Positions 27,381 to 35,829 of a DNA stretch of 64,000 bases are shown one piece after another. Origin of the DNA: Halorubrum aquaticum. Lineage in GTDB: Archaea > Halobacteriota > Halobacteria > Halobacteriales > Haloferacaceae. How positions within the stretch are numbered: the stretch's first letter is position 1; each line of letters opens with the position of its first letter. The position numbers and the translations under genes are program-made. The stretch is from NCBI RefSeq assembly GCF_900113615.1, contig NZ_FOPZ01000004.1:124001-188000 (forward strand). The letters run 5' to 3'. Below the pieces are notes generated by a model, which saw only the letters and a program-made list of their open reading frames with translations, was not told the DNA's origin and ran no database searches.

Positions 27381-27656
27381 ATGTCAACAGCGGTCAAGAT
27401 GGATGAAGACGCGAAATCAAAGCTCGAAGAACTCCAGGCAGAGATCCGGCTCAAAACGGGAAAGAAAGTCACCCAACAGGAACTTCTCTCTACCCTGATC
27501 CAATCGGCGGTCAACTCCCGCGCGGAGTTCATCGATTCGTTCCGAGATGGACCAACAGCCCTGAACGAAACGGAACTCGAGGAATTCAACCAAGGGACAA
27601 TCGCCTCCGGTGTCGAAACGACGGAAGACGACATCGACGATATCTTGTACGGATGA
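27381..27656 (+). CDS. VapB-like antitoxin
   Basis: 91 residues. The N-terminal part (MSTAVKMDEDAKSKLEELQAEIRLKTGKKVTQQELLSTLIQSA) has the pattern of a ribbon-helix-helix DNA-binding domain, followed by an acidic tail (TTEDDIDDILYG) that would bind the toxin. The PIN gene starts within its stop codon (ATGA at 27653-27656). Confidence 0.85.
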   Translation: MSTAVKMDEDAKSKLEELQAEIRLKTGKKVTQQELLSTLIQSAVNSRAEFIDSFRDGPTALNETELEEFNQGTIASGVETTEDDIDDILYG

Positions 27657-28093
27657 GCGTCTTCGTCGATACCGGCGTGTTCTACGCCCATCACGACACC
27701 GACGCCAGCCGACACACGGTCGGTACTGACGCGTTGAATACCGTCCTTTCGTCCGCAGAATACGGGCACGTGATGACGAGCGACTACGTCTACGACGAAA
27801 CAGTCACGCTGACGCAGCGGCGGACAGGAAATGTCGACGCCGGGCTCGAAGTGGGACGGCGCATTCGCGGTGCGGGGTATCCCTCGGCCATCGAATCACT
27901 CCACTCGTCTCCCACGCTCTTCGATCGTGCCGTGTCCGTCCACCAGACGTACGCCGACCACGAGTTCAGCTTCACGGACGCGATGACCGTCGCGATGGTC
28001 GAATACCACGAGATAGACGGGGTGTTGAGTTTCGACGACGACTTCGACGGGATCGTCCCGCGACTCGTTCCGGAGACACTGGCGTTTCAGTGA
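27653..28093 (+). CDS. vapC: VapC-type PIN-domain ribonuclease toxin
   Basis: 146 residues with a textbook PIN layout: Asp in MSVFVDTGVFYA (residue 6), Glu in SDYVYDETVTL (about 49), Asp in FSFTDAMTVAMV (about 106) and Asp in GVLSFDDDFDG (about 124-126). These four acidic positions would bind the metal used to cut RNA. It is translationally coupled to its antitoxin. The 3' end overlaps the convergent PIN gene at 28087 by seven bases. Confidence 0.88.
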   Translation: MSVFVDTGVFYAHHDTDASRHTVGTDALNTVLSSAEYGHVMTSDYVYDETVTLTQRRTGNVDAGLEVGRRIRGAGYPSAIESLHSSPTLFDRAVSVHQTYADHEFSFTDAMTVAMVEYHEIDGVLSFDDDFDGIVPRLVPETLAFQ

Positions 28094-28581
28094 ACGGCGA
28101 CAACGTCTTCGCGGGGAGCGTCGAGCCCGCGGTCGCGACGACGACCGGCGTGATCGAGACGGACGAGGCGGGGCGCGTGACGGGAATCGTCTTCGAGCCA
28201 TTCAACTGCGGCCGCAGCAAGCACGGTGTCAGCCTTTTCGATCCGATCCTCGCTTCTGTTCGAGGACCGAGCGATGTACGACCGAACGTCGTCCATCACT
28301 CTTGACACGGTGCCGTTCGTGTAATCAGGCTCGTCGGCGACTGTGACCCAACCGGCGTCAATGGCGCTATTGATCGGAGTCTGTCCCGGCGTACTTCGCC
28401 TCGGCGCACCACCGAGCTCGTCATAGACCCGCTGCGGAATGACAAATGTGAGATCGTTCCGTTGAGCAAAGCGTTCGAGAGCCGTGTACTTGTTGTTCTG
28501 TTGGCGACCACACGCGATGAACAATCCTGTATCCGCGATCCACGTCACCGAATTCTGCAACGGGTTGAACGGCTCACTCAT
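28087..28581 (-). CDS. PIN-domain protein with altered C-terminus, putative toxin
   Basis: 164 residues. The first 125 read as a coherent PIN-like protein: VTWIADTGLFIACGRQQNNKY, FVIPQRVYDELGG (Asp/Glu), INSAIDAGWVTVADEPDY, and DRIEKADTVLAAAAVEWL with the third acidic site. The last 35 residues are Arg/His-rich (RHAPRLVRLDHAGRRRDRG) and look out of frame or replaced. The end collides with the vapC gene on the other strand. A 3' rearrangement is likely. It follows the HTH gene by 11 bases. Confidence 0.65.
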   Translation of the reverse strand: MSEPFNPLQNSVTWIADTGLFIACGRQQNNKYTALERFAQRNDLTFVIPQRVYDELGGAPRRSTPGQTPINSAIDAGWVTVADEPDYTNGTVSRVMDDVRSYIARSSNRSEDRIEKADTVLAAAAVEWLEDDSRHAPRLVRLDHAGRRRDRGLDAPREDVVAVH

Positions 28582-28592
28582 CGCTCTCGTAG

Positions 28593-29174
28593 TCAGCCTT
28601 CAATCGTCGGATTCTCATTAGCGTCCCGAATCTCGTCAAAATAGGGATCGACCGATTCCATATCGAGGACGACGTCTCGTAGTGCCTGTAACACGGCAAT
28701 TGCGAACGCGTGCTGAAGGTCGAGTTCTCGTGCTGCAACTCGCTCCGACATGTTCCCGTTGGCGTACGGGATCGCATACGTCAGGGCGGCGGCGAGCTTT
28801 CCGAGACCGTCTCTCTCGATGAGTAGGTTGAGGTCTTGATCGCGAGACGATCGGCCGAATGCTTCGATGAGCGTCGGCGTGATCGTATACTCGTCTCCAC
28901 CGAGATTTGTCGAGAGTGTGATCGGGACTGCTGAATACGTGTGTGTTTTCTGGTCCTCATCTCGAGTGAGGACCTCGAGTTCAACGAGCGAGCCGGCATC
29001 CGAATATGCTGTCGTCCGGGGAATCTCCAGTTCATCGACAATGTCGTCGATAGTGACCTCCTCTTGCCGGAGCACGAAGGTGTAGAGCCGCGCCAGTCGT
29101 GGCTCTTCCAGCAGCTGTGCAACTGACAGCAGGCCGTTGACGGCGCGTTCGGGGTCTCCAACTGCCTTCGACAT
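28593..29174 (-). CDS. Winged-HTH regulator, putative antitoxin of the PIN protein
   Basis: 193 residues. The winged helix covers about 25-90 (LYTFVLRQEEVTIDDIVDELEIPRTTAYSDAGSLVELEVLTRDED). The C-terminal half is helical (LAAALTYAIPYANGNMSERVAARELDL). It heads a two-gene operon with the PIN gene at 28087-28581. HTH + PIN pairs of this kind are common in haloarchaeal genomes. Its role as antitoxin follows from context. A TATAATT-like box is at about 29172-29180, close to the start, suggesting a leaderless or nearly leaderless transcript. Confidence 0.75.
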   Translation of the reverse strand: MSKAVGDPERAVNGLLSVAQLLEEPRLARLYTFVLRQEEVTIDDIVDELEIPRTTAYSDAGSLVELEVLTRDEDQKTHTYSAVPITLSTNLGGDEYTITPTLIEAFGRSSRDQDLNLLIERDGLGKLAAALTYAIPYANGNMSERVAARELDLQHAFAIAVLQALRDVVLDMESVDPYFDEIRDANENPTIEG

Positions 29175-29403
29175 ACAATTTATAATTCATGTACTAGATA
29201 ATAGTGTTTGGCATTACCGAATCGGACGTGATACTTCGGACACCCTGTGCCGAGCGATTCGTGAGTCCTCTGTACTGACCGAAACGTGTCTCTCTCTGGG
29301 CATCTCAACAGATCTGTCGCCTCATCCTGACACGACCCCAAGGTTGGTCCGTGGAAAGTACCTTCTTCTCGCAGATTCTCAACGACTAATCTTCCTCACC
29401 GAC

Positions 29404-29763
29404 TTATCCTTCGTCTCGTAGTCCCTTCCCGTGGTTTTTGAGGTAGGTTTGGCCGTACGTTCGAGCGTGTTCATTGAGGTGATCCTCAGCCTCCCAAAGA
29501 TTTGAGATGGGTACTTCGAAATCCTTGATATCTGCACCAATCTCCCGGTAGAACCGATCTAGGTGGATTTCTCCCTCATCGTGTTCAGCGTTATCCACCT
29601 TTGCCACCTCGATTCGGGACCCATCAGCCAATTCGAAAAATAGGATGGCCGCAAAAGACTCTGGATTGTTTGTGCTCGGATCGGCGCGCGCGCCGATCTG
29701 GAACACAACTCCTCCAACACGATCCGCCTCGTAGACATACTCAAAGTCTGATTGTCGAGTCAT
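29404..29763 (-). CDS. Small haloarchaeal protein, possible toxin partner of the divergent HTH
   Basis: 119 residues, acidic, with an alternating beta pattern (VGGVVFQIGARADPS, FAAILFFELADGSRIEVAKVDN) then a helical end (NLWEAEDHLNEHARTYGQTYLKNHG). The layout recalls small DUF-type toxins, but I cannot assign a family with confidence. It diverges from the HTH gene at 29948 across a 184-base region holding repeated motifs. Confidence 0.55.
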   Translation of the reverse strand: MTRQSDFEYVYEADRVGGVVFQIGARADPSTNNPESFAAILFFELADGSRIEVAKVDNAEHDEGEIHLDRFYREIGADIKDFEVPISNLWEAEDHLNEHARTYGQTYLKNHGKGLRDEG

Positions 29764-29850
29764 GTATGTAGTGAATCAGTCTCAGAGACGCAGACCGCCC
29801 CTACATTTATTGTATACGTATCGGATAAAGTTAAATCTATTGATTTTGAC

Positions 29851-29931
29851 CGTTGTGGTATCAAAACTGCCCCTATTCGTCGCAATTTAGCCTTTCAGAA
29901 ACATTTAACTCGTTGTGGTTCTAAAACAACG
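29851..29931. promoter_or_regulatory. Repeated operator-like motifs in a divergent promoter
   Basis: CGTTGTGGT is followed a few bases later by AAAAC at 29851 and again at 29911, exactly 60 bases apart. The second site is also a palindrome (CGTTGT and ACAACG separated by nine bases). A 60-base period is close to six helical turns, so two dimers could bind the same face. The likely regulator is the HTH protein encoded at 29948. Confidence 0.5.
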
Positions 29932-29947
29932 ATAAGGAGACTAATAC

Positions 29948-30310
29948 ATGTCCGATACTGAATCAGAAACTACTGCCATTGATATGGAAGGGCGGGAAGA
30001 TCGCAGTCACCTTCGCGGTGAGATGGCCCGCTCGCTCGCCCGAGGTGGGATGGAAGGTGTCCAAGTGATCAGCTGGGAAAGCGCAGAGATCGCTCTCACA
30101 CCGAAGCGTCGTGAGATTATCGAGACACTCCGCGAGAAGGAAATCGGGTCTGTTCGAGGACTCGCCCGGGAGCTGGATCGAGACAAATCGCAGGTCAGTC
30201 AAGATCTGGCGAAGCTCGCAGAGCTAGGTATCGTTCGGTACGAAAAGAACGGCAACGCGAAGAGTCCCCGACTGACACAGGAGCACATCGTCGTCGAGCC
30301 GATCGTCTAG
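29948..30310 (+). CDS. HTH regulator (HVO_A0114-like)
   Basis: 120 residues. The core reads VQVISWESAEIALTPKRREIIETLREKEIGSVRGLARELDRDKSQVSQDLAKLAELGIVRYEKNG, a winged-helix MarR/ArsR-like domain (about 38-105). Proteins of this type are annotated in haloarchaea as HVO_A0114-like DNA-binding proteins and often accompany small toxin-like genes. The repeated motifs at 29851-29931 lie just upstream. An AAGGAG sequence eight bases before the ATG could be a ribosome-binding site. Confidence 0.75.
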   Translation: MSDTESETTAIDMEGREDRSHLRGEMARSLARGGMEGVQVISWESAEIALTPKRREIIETLREKEIGSVRGLARELDRDKSQVSQDLAKLAELGIVRYEKNGNAKSPRLTQEHIVVEPIV

Positions 30311-30490
30311 ACAGACCTGGGAACAAGTGCTGGGGTCACACCGGAGGGCGTCCTACCCTGCCCCGGAGAGAACACTTGACATGGTGGGGTGGGGGTGGCG
30401 ATGAATGCGACGGGGGCGCGATCGATCTTCAGTATAGTGGAGTCACTTCCGATCATGCTCTTCGGTTCTCCTTCTTACACGAAGACTGTT

Positions 30491-30540
30491 AATGACCGTT
30501 AACGTTGGTGAGAACGCTTATACACACAGATAGAGTCTCC
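30491..30540. promoter_or_regulatory. Palindrome and TATA-like box before a small HTH gene
   Basis: GTTAATGACCGTTAAC at 30488-30503 is an inverted repeat (GTTAA/TTAAC). CTTATACAC at about 30517-30525 lies 20-28 bases before the start of the next gene, which suits a haloarchaeal TATA element. The palindrome is a plausible operator. Confidence 0.4.
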
Positions 30541-30544
30541 CTGT

Positions 30545-30883
30545 ATGAGCAGTATGGAGCACGCGGATGACCGCGGGGCGACAAAGCAACTCCGGAAGGA
30601 ACACCCGAGCGGGTGGCTCTACCTCACGCAGCACGATGCGATCCCGATTCTCGTCGACGCGTTGCTTGATCTCCCGCCGAATCGTGAGTTCAACAAAACC
30701 GAACTCGCGGAACACGCCGGCGTCACGTGCCAAACTGTTGGCAACTACACCGACCTCTTGTGTGAGGTCGAACTCATCGAGGAAGTTCCGAACACGTCAC
30801 CACGCCGGTATCGGGTCGCAGACAGCGATGTCGTCCGCGAGCTCTTCGAGTTGAATAGCGCGCTCAACAGCGTCGGTGAGTAG
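30545..30883 (+). CDS. Small winged-HTH transcription regulator
   Basis: 112 residues. Residues 30-95 form an HTH: AIPILVDALLDLPPNREFNKTELAEHAGVTCQTVGNYTDLLCEVELIEEV, then a wing ending RRYRVADSDVV. Starts at 30545 or 30554 are both possible. No partner gene follows; the next gene is a sugar epimerase 175 bases away. Confidence 0.7.
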   Translation: MSSMEHADDRGATKQLRKEHPSGWLYLTQHDAIPILVDALLDLPPNREFNKTELAEHAGVTCQTVGNYTDLLCEVELIEEVPNTSPRRYRVADSDVVRELFELNSALNSVGE

Positions 30884-31057
30884 TCGCTGCCCACGAGGAG
30901 CACTCCGATACTCACGTTGGTGTTCGAAACCGTGGTTCGCAGTCTCGCCAACGGCTGCTTCCGGAGCGCGCCAGTCGATTCCCGGGGCGGAGACTCGGGA
31001 CCGGCAACCCGTTCGACGAACCGCGCGAGTTTTGTGTCGGCCTTTGGAAGGGCCCGT

Positions 31058-32044
31058 ATGCAAATTCTCGTGACGGGAGGGGCCGGGTTCATCGGCGGCC
31101 ACCTCGCCGAGTCGTTCCTCGCCGACGGCCACGACGTGACGGTCCTCGACAACTTTGAACCCTTCTACGCCGAGGGCATCAAACGCCACACCCTCGATGT
31201 CCACCGCGAGGTGGCGGACGAAGGCGATTCGGAGTATCGGTTCGTCGAGGGCGACGTGCGTGATCCCGAGACAGTCCACAAAATCGTCGACGACACGGAT
31301 ATCGTCGTTCATCAAGCCGCGCAGGCGGGCGTCCGCGAGAGCGTGGACAACCCCCGGACGGTGACCGACATCAACGTCGACGGGACGGTGAACCTGCTCG
31401 AGGCGTCCAAGGAGGCAGACGTGAAGCGAGTGATCCTCGCGAGCTCCTCGTCGGTGTACGGCAAGCCGCACTCATTGCCCTACGAGGAGGACCACCCGAC
31501 CGAGCCCGTGAGTCCCTACGGGGTGACGAAGTTGACCCAGGAGCACATGGCGCGGGTGTACACGGAGCTTCACGGCCTGCCGACGGTGTGTCTGCGGTAC
31601 TTCACGGTGTACGGGCCGCGGATGCGTCCCAACATGGCGATCTCGAACTTCGTCTCGCGGTGTCTGAACGGCGAGCCGCCGGTGATCTATGGAGATGGAC
31701 AGCAGACGCGTGATTTCACCTACGTGGCTGACGTGGTGGACGCGAACCGGACGCTACTGGATTCCGATGCGGCTGACGGCGACGTGGTGAACATCGGGAG
31801 CTCGGACAACATCTCGATTCAGGAGTTGGCCGAGACGGTGCGGGATCAGTTGGCGCCCGAACTGGAGATCGTGTATGAATCCGCGCGCGAGGCCGACGCC
31901 GAGCACACGCACGCGTCCGTGGAGAAGGCCGGCGAACTGATCGGGTATGAGCCCTCACGAACGATCACGGAGGGCGTCGGCGAGTTCATCGAGTGGTATC
32001 AGGCGAACCGGGAGTGGTACGAACCGTTGGTGCGGTCGTCGTAG
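31058..32044 (+). CDS. NAD-dependent epimerase/dehydratase (UDP-glucose 4-epimerase type)
   Basis: 328 residues, extended SDR family. It has an N-terminal Rossmann motif TGGAGFIGGH (residues 6-15), DVRDPETV, the conserved HQAAQAGV, LASSSSVYG, the catalytic SPYGVTKL (Tyr-x-x-x-Lys), RYFTVYGPR, and IYGDGQQTRDFTYVADVV. It most likely interconverts UDP-hexoses or UDP-uronic acids for N-glycans. The longer open frame from 30917 adds Arg/Ser-rich residues with no family match, so I chose 31058. Its last 127 bases are repeated at 33195-33321. Confidence 0.85.
   Translation: MQILVTGGAGFIGGHLAESFLADGHDVTVLDNFEPFYAEGIKRHTLDVHREVADEGDSEYRFVEGDVRDPETVHKIVDDTDIVVHQAAQAGVRESVDNPRTVTDINVDGTVNLLEASKEADVKRVILASSSSVYGKPHSLPYEEDHPTEPVSPYGVTKLTQEHMARVYTELHGLPTVCLRYFTVYGPRMRPNMAISNFVSRCLNGEPPVIYGDGQQTRDFTYVADVVDANRTLLDSDAADGDVVNIGSSDNISIQELAETVRDQLAPELEIVYESAREADAEHTHASVEKAGELIGYEPSRTITEGVGEFIEWYQANREWYEPLVRSS
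31918..32044 (+). repeat. Epimerase 3' end, unit 1 of a direct repeat
   Basis: The last 42 codons of the epimerase. They recur at 33195-33321 with roughly 14 differences by eye, mostly at third codon positions. The 1.15 kb between the two copies carries the two genes at 32139-33153. Confidence 0.85.
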
Positions 32045-32138
32045 GTGGATCCGGTTTCAGAAAGCCGAAAGGAGTGGACAGGTCACTGAACCACTCCATC
32101 GATGGATCTTTATTCGCTACCGACGGACGACTCCCTAG

Positions 32139-32654
32139 ATGTCTCGTGCTGTCGGGTACCGCCTCGTCGCACTCGGAGTCTGTGTCGTCCTTCTCAGCGG
32201 GGCCTTTGTGCTTGCTGGCGCGGGATATCCAGCACCCACGAGTCCGGGACCTGACCTCGCGGAGCCTGACGTGACACCAGCCGATCTGGCCGGCGACCAC
32301 GTCGAGACCGGTGGCGTCGTGATCGCAACTGACCCGGTGATCATCGAGGTCACCGACGGCACCACCACACAACGACTCCCTGTCGAGAATGCACCGGACG
32401 TCGCCGTTGGCCAAGACGTCATCGTCGATGGCACGCTCACGACGGACGGGACACTTGCTGCGGATCGGGACCGGACGGTCGTCCGGGAGCCGTGGGAGAC
32501 GACGTACATGTACGCGGTTTCGGTGCTTGGCGCACTGTTCGTTGCACTCCGGATCGCCGATGGGTGGCGATTCGATCCGGAGACGGTCGCCTTCTCACCC
32601 CGGGACACACCACTTCACACCCGCTATCTGTCGGAGGAGGAAGCCAGTGGCTGA
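32139..32654 (+). CDS. Membrane-anchored protein with OB-like central region
   Basis: 171 residues. An N-terminal hydrophobic helix (GYRLVALGVCVVLLSGAFVLAGAG), a beta-rich middle (GGVVIATDPVIIEVTDGTTTQRLPVENAPDVAVGQDVIVDGTL) that looks like a nucleic-acid-binding-type OB barrel exposed outside, and a second membrane helix (YMYAVSVLGALFVALRIADGW). Coupled by an eight-base overlap to the hydrolase-like gene downstream. Function unknown; the pair recurs in haloarchaea. Confidence 0.65.
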   Translation: MSRAVGYRLVALGVCVVLLSGAFVLAGAGYPAPTSPGPDLAEPDVTPADLAGDHVETGGVVIATDPVIIEVTDGTTTQRLPVENAPDVAVGQDVIVDGTLTTDGTLAADRDRTVVREPWETTYMYAVSVLGALFVALRIADGWRFDPETVAFSPRDTPLHTRYLSEEEASG

Positions 32655-33153
32655 TCTCTTCACGCATATTTTGGTCGGGTACGTCCTCGCGATCGTGCTC
32701 TCGTGGCGGTACGAGTGGATCTCCTATCCGTTCGTCACGGCGGTGATGATCGGGTCGACGCTCCCAGACCTCAATCGGATCGATCTGGTGGTCCCCGAGG
32801 AAACGATTTCAGTGCTCTTGGGACTCCCGTTCACGTGGAGTCCGCTCCACCGCGTCGGTGGCACGCTCCTGATCGTGTGTATTGGCGCACTCCTCGTCCC
32901 GAACGCGTATCGGCGTGTCGTGTTCGTTCTGTTATCCGTTGGTGCCAGCTCCCACTACGTGCTCGATTTGCTGTTGTATAAGCCGTCCGGGATCACGAGT
33001 CCGTTGTTGTGGCCGTTCGTCACACATGGGCTTGCCGTCGATGGGTTATATCTCAGTAGTGATCGGTGGCCGGTCGTCGCCGCGGCGGTGCTTGCTGGTC
33101 TCGTTTGGGTCGTCGATCAGCGTATGATGCGCACGGATCATTCAGACACGTGA
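32647..33153 (+). CDS. Membrane-bound metal-dependent hydrolase-like protein (DUF457/YdjM type)
   Basis: 168 residues from a GTG at 32647. Conserved positions visible are ADLFTHILVGYVL at the N-terminus, STLPDLNRID (Asp), FTWSPLHRVGG (His) and GASSHYVLDLLLYKPSG (His, Asp). At least four membrane helices. The family is related to YdjM, a DNA-damage-inducible inner-membrane protein in E. coli; the haloarchaeal role is unknown. A more distant relative is at 2670-3182. Confidence 0.75.
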   Translation: MADLFTHILVGYVLAIVLSWRYEWISYPFVTAVMIGSTLPDLNRIDLVVPEETISVLLGLPFTWSPLHRVGGTLLIVCIGALLVPNAYRRVVFVLLSVGASSHYVLDLLLYKPSGITSPLLWPFVTHGLAVDGLYLSSDRWPVVAAAVLAGLVWVVDQRMMRTDHSDT

Positions 33154-33194
33154 TATGTACGCCGATCTCTCGTTTCACTTTCGCTAATTCGGTG

Positions 33195-33321
33195 TATGGA
33201 GAAGGCCGGTGAGCTGATCGTGTATGAGCCCTCACGGACGATCACGGAGGGGGTAGGAGAGTTCATCGAGTGGTATCAGGCAAACCGGGAGTGGTACGAG
33301 CCGTTGGTGCGGGAGTCGTAA
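33195..33321 (+). pseudogene. Epimerase 3' end, unit 2 (gene remnant)
   Basis: Reads in frame as MEKAGELIVYEPSRTITEGV and on to EWYEPLVRES before TAA, matching the last 42 residues of the epimerase at 31058-32044 almost perfectly. Most base differences are silent, so this copy diverged inside a working gene and was brought here, not duplicated from its neighbour and left to decay. Confidence 0.85.
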
Positions 33322-33420
33322 GGAGATCGGGTTCGAGACAGAATCGGGCTCGCTGACGGGGATCAATGGCGTGGTCGGTCTGTGACGGGATCCGAGAAGT
33401 CCGCCACGCGAGAGGGCAAT

Positions 33421-33660
33421 TCACTCGGGTCGAGGCATCTCTTCGGGGTGACTGTGGGAGTACTCGAGTGCGCCGTACACGTCAGCGACGTCCAGATCGA
33501 GCCGGGCGGCCACCCTTCGGCCGACTTTCTCGCGCCTTCGACGAGTCCGCGGATCCGCCGTACCGTCACGCGTCGCCCCTCGATGTGCGGTTCGTCGTAG
33601 AATTCGCTCACGATCCGGACGGACGACCGTGCCAGACCCGGATCTAGCGGGTCGATCCAG
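33421..33660 (-). pseudogene. Frameshifted DUF433-type gene
   Basis: Two minus-strand frames together match the intact DUF433 protein at 63505-63786. The first gives VRIVSEFYDEPHIEGRRVTV, the second ARLDLDVADVYGALEYSHSH then PEEMPRPE and a stop. One frameshift around 33520 separates them. DUF433 proteins are HTH antitoxin-like partners of PIN-related toxins. No toxin partner is seen here. Confidence 0.65.
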
Positions 33661-34023
33661 ATGAACGGTCGCCTCGCCGGCGCTCAGGGCGCGGAGACGA
33701 GGAAGTGACGGCCGGGCGACCGCCACGCGTCACGACGTACCGGTGACCGGCGTCGTGGGGATCCTCCGCCGTGCGTCGGGGAGCAGTCGACCTCGAAACG
33801 ACACTCGACGGGCGCCGCGAGGCGGGCGTTCGGATCTCGGACGCGCCGTCCGAACGCGCGCTCGAGACGGACGCGGAGCGCAGTGTTTCCCGAGGTCGCG
33901 ACGGGACGGGCGCGGTCCGGGCGAACTCGGTCGACGAACGTCCGTACACGGATCGTGAGTGGAGCGTGAGACGAGACCGACGACATTATTCGGGTCGCCA
34001 TCCGAAATCGGACAACTCCCTGT
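33661..34023. other. GC-rich intergenic stretch
   Basis: No gene I can support. Several long frames on both strands are composition artefacts of GC-rich DNA. The last 40 bases (CGACATTATTCGGGT) may hold the ABC transporter promoter. Confidence 0.3.
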
Positions 34024-35829
34024 ATGTCATCGTCAGATCCCGAACCGGTCTCCAGACGCGAGAAACTCGACGCCCTCCGCGACGTCGCGAAGTACAACCC
34101 GACGTACACGACGGCGGTGGTTGTGCTCGGGGTCGTCGCCGCGGTGCTCGAGGGCGTCGGCCTAAGCTTCATCCTCCCGATCGTCGAACTCGTCCAGCTC
34201 GAAGACCCCGCGAGGGAGGCGGAGGGGCTGCTCGCGGTGTTCGTCACAGCCTATCAGGCGGTCGGGATCCCCTTCACGCTGGGCTACGTCGTGGTCGGCG
34301 TGTCGGCCGTGATGGTTGCACGGTACACGACCAGCTTCGCGGTCGCGTGGTTCCGGGAGGCGCTGCGGACCTACTACATCCGGGACCTCCAGACGCGGGC
34401 GTTCCGGAACGCGCTGAACGCGCGCGTGGAGTACTTCGATAAGGAGGGATCTGATGATATTTTGAACGCGATCGTGACGCAGACGAACTATGCGGGACGA
34501 GTGATCGATCAGGGGGTCAAGTTCACTCAGCAACTCTTTCTGGCCGGCGTGTACTTCGCTGTCGCACTAGTGATCGCGCCGGTGCTGACGATTATAACGG
34601 GAGTCGTTCTCGGCGGATTCTCGGTCTTCTTCCGCCGGGTTATCGATTCGGGGTACGATGTCGGAGAGAAGGTCGCCGAGGCGAACGAACTGCGACAGGA
34701 GGCCGCACAGGCTGGGACGCAAGGGATCCGCGACGTGCGGATCTTCGGGCTCGCCGAGGAACTCTTCGAGGACTTCACAGAGGCGATTAAACAGTTCACC
34801 GAGTCGCAAATCGCTCTCCGGCGCAACGAGGCCGCAATTCAGAACTTCTACAACCTCGTCGTCGCGGTTTCGGTGTTCGTGCTCATCTATCTCGCGTTGA
34901 CGTTCGCGAGCCTCTCGGTCGGCGAACTCGGTGTCTTCCTCTTTGCAATGTTCCGACTTGGGCCGAAGGCGAGCCAAGTGAACACGCTGTACTATAGAGT
35001 CGAAAACAACCTCCCGCACCTCGTCCGCACTATCCAGTTCACCGATGAGCTGGCGACGTACCACGAACCGACCGGATCGAGCCGGGAGGTCCCCGAGGAG
35101 ATCCGGGAGGTCGAGTTCGACGACGTTCATTTCTCGTACGATGACGAAGACGAGGTCCTCCGCGGGATCGACTTCACCGTCGAGAAGGGCGACTTCGTCG
35201 GGTTCGTCGGGCAATCGGGCGCGGGGAAATCGACGATCGTCTCGTTGCTTGCTCGGCTGTATCCGGTCGACGAAGGCGAGATCAGAGCGAACGGGATCCC
35301 GATCGACGAGATGGACATCGGGGAATGGCGCGACCGACTCTCGATGGTCAGGCAGGATCCGTTCATCTTCAACGACACGCTCCGGTACAACCTGACGCTC
35401 GGGAATCGAGCTGTATCGGATGACGACCTCGACCGAGTGTGTTCGATCGCCAAGGTCGACGAGTTCATCGACGAACTCCCGGACGGGTACGACTCGCTTC
35501 TCGGCGATGACGGGGTTCGGCTGTCGGGCGGACAACAGCAGCGTGTCGCGCTCGCGCGGGCGTTACTCGAGGACGCCGACGTGTTGATCCTCGACGAGGC
35601 GACGAGCGACCTCGACTCCAACCTGGAAAAGCAGGTCCAGCAAGCGATCGAGGAGATGGATCGGGACTACACGGTCGTCACGATCGCCCACCGGCTATCG
35701 ACGGTGAAGAACGCCGACCGGATCTACACTATCGAAGAGGGACGAGTTACGGAGACGGGACAGCACGACGAACTCGTGGCAGAAGGCGGGAAGTACGCGG
35801 AGCTGTACGGGATCCAGGCGAATCGGTAG
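34024..35829 (+). CDS. ABC exporter/flippase, fused membrane and ATPase domains
   Basis: 601 residues. The N-terminal ABC-exporter membrane domain has about six helices (35-330). The C-terminal ATPase (about 355-595) has Walker A GQSGAGKST, Q-loop MVRQDPF, signature LSGGQQQRVALARALL, Walker B VLILDEATSDLD and the H-loop in TIAHRLSTVKNAD. Half-transporters of this kind work as dimers; MsbA and PglK flip lipid-linked glycans across the membrane. It precedes the legionaminic-acid genes by 138 bases and no Wzx-type flippase is in the window, so it is a good candidate glycan flippase. That substrate is inferred. Confidence 0.8.
   Translation: MSSSDPEPVSRREKLDALRDVAKYNPTYTTAVVVLGVVAAVLEGVGLSFILPIVELVQLEDPAREAEGLLAVFVTAYQAVGIPFTLGYVVVGVSAVMVARYTTSFAVAWFREALRTYYIRDLQTRAFRNALNARVEYFDKEGSDDILNAIVTQTNYAGRVIDQGVKFTQQLFLAGVYFAVALVIAPVLTIITGVVLGGFSVFFRRVIDSGYDVGEKVAEANELRQEAAQAGTQGIRDVRIFGLAEELFEDFTEAIKQFTESQIALRRNEAAIQNFYNLVVAVSVFVLIYLALTFASLSVGELGVFLFAMFRLGPKASQVNTLYYRVENNLPHLVRTIQFTDELATYHEPTGSSREVPEEIREVEFDDVHFSYDDEDEVLRGIDFTVEKGDFVGFVGQSGAGKSTIVSLLARLYPVDEGEIRANGIPIDEMDIGEWRDRLSMVRQDPFIFNDTLRYNLTLGNRAVSDDDLDRVCSIAKVDEFIDELPDGYDSLLGDDGVRLSGGQQQRVALARALLEDADVLILDEATSDLDSNLEKQVQQAIEEMDRDYTVVTIAHRLSTVKNADRIYTIEEGRVTETGQHDELVAEGGKYAELYGIQANR

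Noticed and set aside
28090-28305. Plus-strand 71-residue frame after vapC
   Set aside because: It is antisense to the convergent PIN gene; its apparent quality is the mirror of GC-rich coding DNA.
30917-31057. N-terminal extension of the epimerase gene to 30917
   Set aside because: The extra 47 residues are Arg/Ser-rich with poor codon use. Epimerases of this family begin at MQILVTGGAGFIG.
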